From the NCBI RefSeq assembly GCF_042660285.1, contig NZ_JBHSTP010000001.1, forward strand, positions 1,364,001 through 1,428,000: a DNA stretch of 64,000 nucleotides, in the 5' to 3' direction. The stretch is from Luethyella okanaganae (GTDB taxonomy: Bacteria; Actinomycetota; Actinomycetes; Actinomycetales; Microbacteriaceae). Below are positions 61,956-64,000 of this stretch, piece by piece. The notes under the pieces were generated by a model. That model searched no databases and was not told the DNA's origin. It worked only from the letters and a program-made list of their open reading frames with translations. A program made the translations under genes and the position numbers. Each line of letters opens with the position of its first letter. The first letter of the stretch is position 1.

Positions 61956-61966
61956 CCACGCACCGC

Positions 61967-62012
61967 CCTTCGGGGGTCACGACCGTCCCGAAGCGGTCGT
62001 GACCCCCGAAGG
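61967..62012 (+). terminator. 19-bp hairpin between the two DUF4870 genes
   Basis: CCTTCGGGGGTCACGACCG pairs perfectly with 61994-62012 across an 8-nt loop. No T-run follows, so it may act as a terminator of reduced strength or an mRNA stabiliser. Confidence 0.65.
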
Positions 62013-62081
62013 TATGCCACTATGGTGAAACCGAACGTCACCAGCCCTTCCCTGCATGTTGGGAACCGACAAGGAGACCGA

Positions 62082-62456
62082 ATGTCTGACGCAACCCCGC
62101 CCCCCGCAAATCCCTATCAGGCTCCGACTCCGTTGAGCCCGGCCGACGAGAAGCTGTGGGCGACTCTCATCCACATCGGCGGCATCTTCTTCAACTTCAT
62201 CCCCGCCCTCATCGGCTACCTCGTGCTCAAGGAGAAGGGGCCGTTCATCCGCGCGCACACCGCGACGGCGTTGAACTTCCAGATCACGCTCGTCATCGCG
62301 TACATCGTCGGCGGAATCCTCTCGATCATCATCATCGGCCTCTTCATCATTCTGGCCGCATGGATCCTGTCGATCATCTTCAGCATCATGGCCGCGGTCA
62401 AGGCCAATCAGGGTCAGCCCTACACGTACCCACTCACGATCAAGTTCGTGAGCTGA
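62082..62456 (+). CDS. DUF4870 domain-containing membrane protein, paralogue
   Basis: A 124-residue protein with strong ribosome-binding site AAGGAG 7 nt before ATG. Short Pro-rich N-terminus (SDATPPPANPYQAPTPLSPA), then WATLIHIGGIFFNFIPALIG, KEKGPFIRAHTATALNFQIT and helices, ending KANQGQPYTYPLTIKFVS. Same architecture as its upstream neighbour, with about half of the residues identical in the DUF4870 part by eye. Convergent with hemW; the two stop codons are 7 nt apart. Confidence 0.9.
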   Translation: MSDATPPPANPYQAPTPLSPADEKLWATLIHIGGIFFNFIPALIGYLVLKEKGPFIRAHTATALNFQITLVIAYIVGGILSIIIIGLFIILAAWILSIIFSIMAAVKANQGQPYTYPLTIKFVS

Positions 62457-62463
62457 TTCCGCG

Positions 62464-63693
62464 TCAGTCGTCTGCGAGCAACCGGCGTACGACGGCATCC
62501 GCGAGAAGCCGCCCTTTCAGGGTCAGTTCGACTGACCCTGAAAGGGCGGCTTTCGCGTCGACGAGTTCGTCGGCGATGAGACCGGCGACGGCTCGGCGTC
62601 CGGCGACGGGAAGCGTCGACACAGGGATCCCATCGCGAATACGGGTGAGCAGCAGCACGCGCTCGACCTCACGGGTTTCGGCGCCAAGGGTCTCCCGCCC
62701 CGCCGCCGGCGACACCCCGCCGCGTACGCGCTCCGCATAGGCGGCGGGATGCTTGACGTTCCACCAGCGGACACCGCCGACGTGGCTGTGCGCCCCCGGT
62801 CCGACGCCCCACCAGTCCTGGCCCCACCAGTAGGCGAGGTTGTGGAGCGAACGGTGCGTGGGATCGCGGGCCCAGTTGCTCACCTCGTACCACTCGTAGC
62901 CGGCCGCGCCGAGCAGCGCGTCGGCGAGCTCGTACATGTCGGCCTGGAGATCTTCGTCCGGCCGTGCGACCTCGCCACGCGTGATCTGCCGCGCGAGCTT
63001 GGTGCCGTCCTCGACAATGAGGGAATAGGCGCTGAGGTGATCTGGTCGTTGGGCGATCGCGTGCTCCAGACTGCGTCGCCAGTCGTCGAGTGACTCCCCC
63101 GGGGTTCCATAGATCAGGTCGAGGCTGACATCGAGCCCCGCCGCACGCGCCCATTCGACCACGAGCGCGACCCGCTCGGGGTCGTGGGTGCGCTCGAGCG
63201 TCGCGAGCACATGGGGAACGGCCGACTGCATGCCGAACGACACCCTGGTGAATCCAGCCTCGCGCAGGCAAACGAGGTAGCCGGCGTCCACGGAGTCCGG
63301 GTTTGCCTCTGTCGTGATCTCAGCCGCGGTCGTGAGGCCGAAGGTGTCACGCACCGCGGCGGTCATGCGCGCGAGGTCGCTTGACGGCAGTAGGGTCGGA
63401 GTGCCTCCACCGAAGAAGACGGTCGAGACGGCACGCTCGGGGATCCCGGATACGTCGAGGATGCGGGCTGCGTCGATGATCTCGCGCACGGCCTCGTCCG
63501 CATAGTCGCTCCGGCCGACTCCGCGCAGCTCGGTTGACGTGTAAGTGTTGAAGTCGCAGTACCCGCATCGCACCCGGCAGAACGGCACGTGGACGTAGAC
63601 GCTGAGAGTGCGCTCGAGAGCGCCGATCGCCGCGGTCGCCGGGAGGAGCCCGTCTGAAGGAGCCGGGTCGGCGATCGGCAGCGCGCCGGGCAT
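62464..63693 (-). CDS. hemW: HemW-like radical SAM protein (coproporphyrinogen III oxidase-like)
   Basis: A 409-residue radical SAM protein. The cluster motif is HVPFCRVRCGYCDFNTY (C39, C43, C46). Further: FFGGGTPTLLPSSDLARM, EITTEANPDSVDAGYL, GFTRVSFGMQSAVPHVLATL, DLIYGTPGESLDDW, and YEVSNWARDPTHRSLHNLAY. The C-terminal HTH-like region ends LTLKGRLLADAVVRRLL. HemW proteins act as haem chaperones rather than as the oxidase. In most actinobacteria it precedes hrcA; here the DUF4870 pair lies between. A 22-bp perfect hairpin lies inside the 3' end. Confidence 0.93.
   Translation of the reverse strand: MPGALPIADPAPSDGLLPATAAIGALERTLSVYVHVPFCRVRCGYCDFNTYTSTELRGVGRSDYADEAVREIIDAARILDVSGIPERAVSTVFFGGGTPTLLPSSDLARMTAAVRDTFGLTTAAEITTEANPDSVDAGYLVCLREAGFTRVSFGMQSAVPHVLATLERTHDPERVALVVEWARAAGLDVSLDLIYGTPGESLDDWRRSLEHAIAQRPDHLSAYSLIVEDGTKLARQITRGEVARPDEDLQADMYELADALLGAAGYEWYEVSNWARDPTHRSLHNLAYWWGQDWWGVGPGAHSHVGGVRWWNVKHPAAYAERVRGGVSPAAGRETLGAETREVERVLLLTRIRDGIPVSTLPVAGRRAVAGLIADELVDAKAALSGSVELTLKGRLLADAVVRRLLADD
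62506..62552. terminator. 22-bp perfect hairpin inside the 3' end of hemW
   Basis: AAGCCGCCCTTTCAGGGTCA (GT) at 62506-62527 and its exact complement at 62531-62552, loop TCG. It is 50 nt after the DUF4870 stop, followed by TTTCG on the plus strand. It may terminate transcription from the DUF4870 gene while coding in hemW (KAALSGSVELTLKGRLL). Confidence 0.65.
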
Positions 63694-63702
63694 CCGTGCC
63701 GC

Positions 63703-64000
63703 CTAGGCCGATGCTGCCGGGTGCAATGCCCGGAGATAGCGCTTGACGTACACGCCCTGCTGCCAGCGCACGATCGGCCAGGCGAAGCGATAGAGCGGGG
63801 TGCTCCCCCGCGACAGGGAGCGGATCGTCAGCCAGACAGAGTCGTCTTCTCGGTGCTCGACGAGGAAGAGCTCCTCCCCACTGATCGGATGTCCCTTCAT
63901 GGTTCCGTAGGCGAAACCGGTTCGGCTCGGCTCGTCGATCACATAGACGACGCGCGCGGGCGCCGAGATGGGAACGAACCAGAGCCTGATCCGCAACACC
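63703..64000 (-). CDS. DUF1990 family protein, C-terminal part
   Basis: The last 98 residues of a DUF1990 protein; the start lies beyond the window end. Family marks: RVVYVIDEPSRTGFAYGTMK, GHPISGEELFLVEHREDDSV, WLTIRSLSRGSTPLYRFAWP and RYLRALHP. DUF1990 proteins are small soluble proteins of unknown function common in actinobacteria and plants. It ends 9 nt upstream of the hemW start and probably shares its transcript. Confidence 0.85.
   Translation of the reverse strand, partial: VLRIRLWFVPISAPARVVYVIDEPSRTGFAYGTMKGHPISGEELFLVEHREDDSVWLTIRSLSRGSTPLYRFAWPIVRWQQGVYVKRYLRALHPAASA

Overview
The window is a high-GC, gene-dense chromosomal segment of an actinobacterium, most likely a member of the Microbacteriaceae (inference). 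Grounds: high G/C at third codon positions, many GTG/TTG starts, 1-8 nt stop/start overlaps (GTGA, ATGA), actinobacterial families (DUF3145, DUF1684, DUF1990, DUF4870, the two-domain exonuclease/family-A polymerase), and the actinobacterial order hrcA-dnaJ-rsmE-HIT-phoH-ybeY-CNNM-era. No rRNA or CRISPR array is present. Two tRNA genes are.

Layout. 0-11.9 kb: end of fabF, DUF3145, a PadR regulator, DUF1684, a family-A polymerase, an OmpR-type two-component system, a COG4705 membrane protein, and a NarL-type system divergent from a CPBP protease gene. 11.9-16.6 kb: an eroded accessory segment ending at a CAT-anticodon tRNA. It holds a flavin-reductase start remnant, a frameshifted alpha/beta hydrolase, a deleted ThiF/E1-like gene with an intact DUF6527 partner, and a restriction-modification pair whose methyltransferase is intact but whose endonuclease is cut off exactly where a truncated IS481-type transposase begins. 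16.7-24.1 kb: glycosyltransferase, DMT transporter, peptide deformylase, AzlCD with a histidine-kinase-like protein, a SHOCT protein and a second NarL-type system. 24.1-27.6 kb: a second eroded segment next to tRNA-Asn, with a frameshifted exported protein, a small membrane protein and a broken SRAP-domain gene. 27.8-35.2 kb: an oligopeptide-type ABC transporter operon ending in a 2-hydroxyacid dehydrogenase. 35.4-45.6 kb: a core block (dnaG, dgt, dus, YbaK-like, DsbA-like, uppS, recO, TRIC channel, leuA). 45.7-53.9 kb: an envelope module (MprF-like aminoacyltransferase, esterase, FtsX-type ABC transporter, NarL-type system) sitting between leuA and era. 53.9-64 kb: the era-to-hrcA block under a CIRCE operator, two DUF4870 proteins, hemW and a partial DUF1990 gene.

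Regulatory logic that can be read directly: each of the three NarL-type systems has a distinct inverted repeat nearby. CATGAC-N4-GTCATG occurs twice between the first system and the CPBP gene. TACTCCC-N2-GGGAGTA and a near copy lie upstream of the second system and of the SHOCT gene. CATCC-N3-GGATG lies upstream of both the ABC transporter and the esterase-mprF operon. The last pair suggests one regulon for membrane-damage defence (inference).
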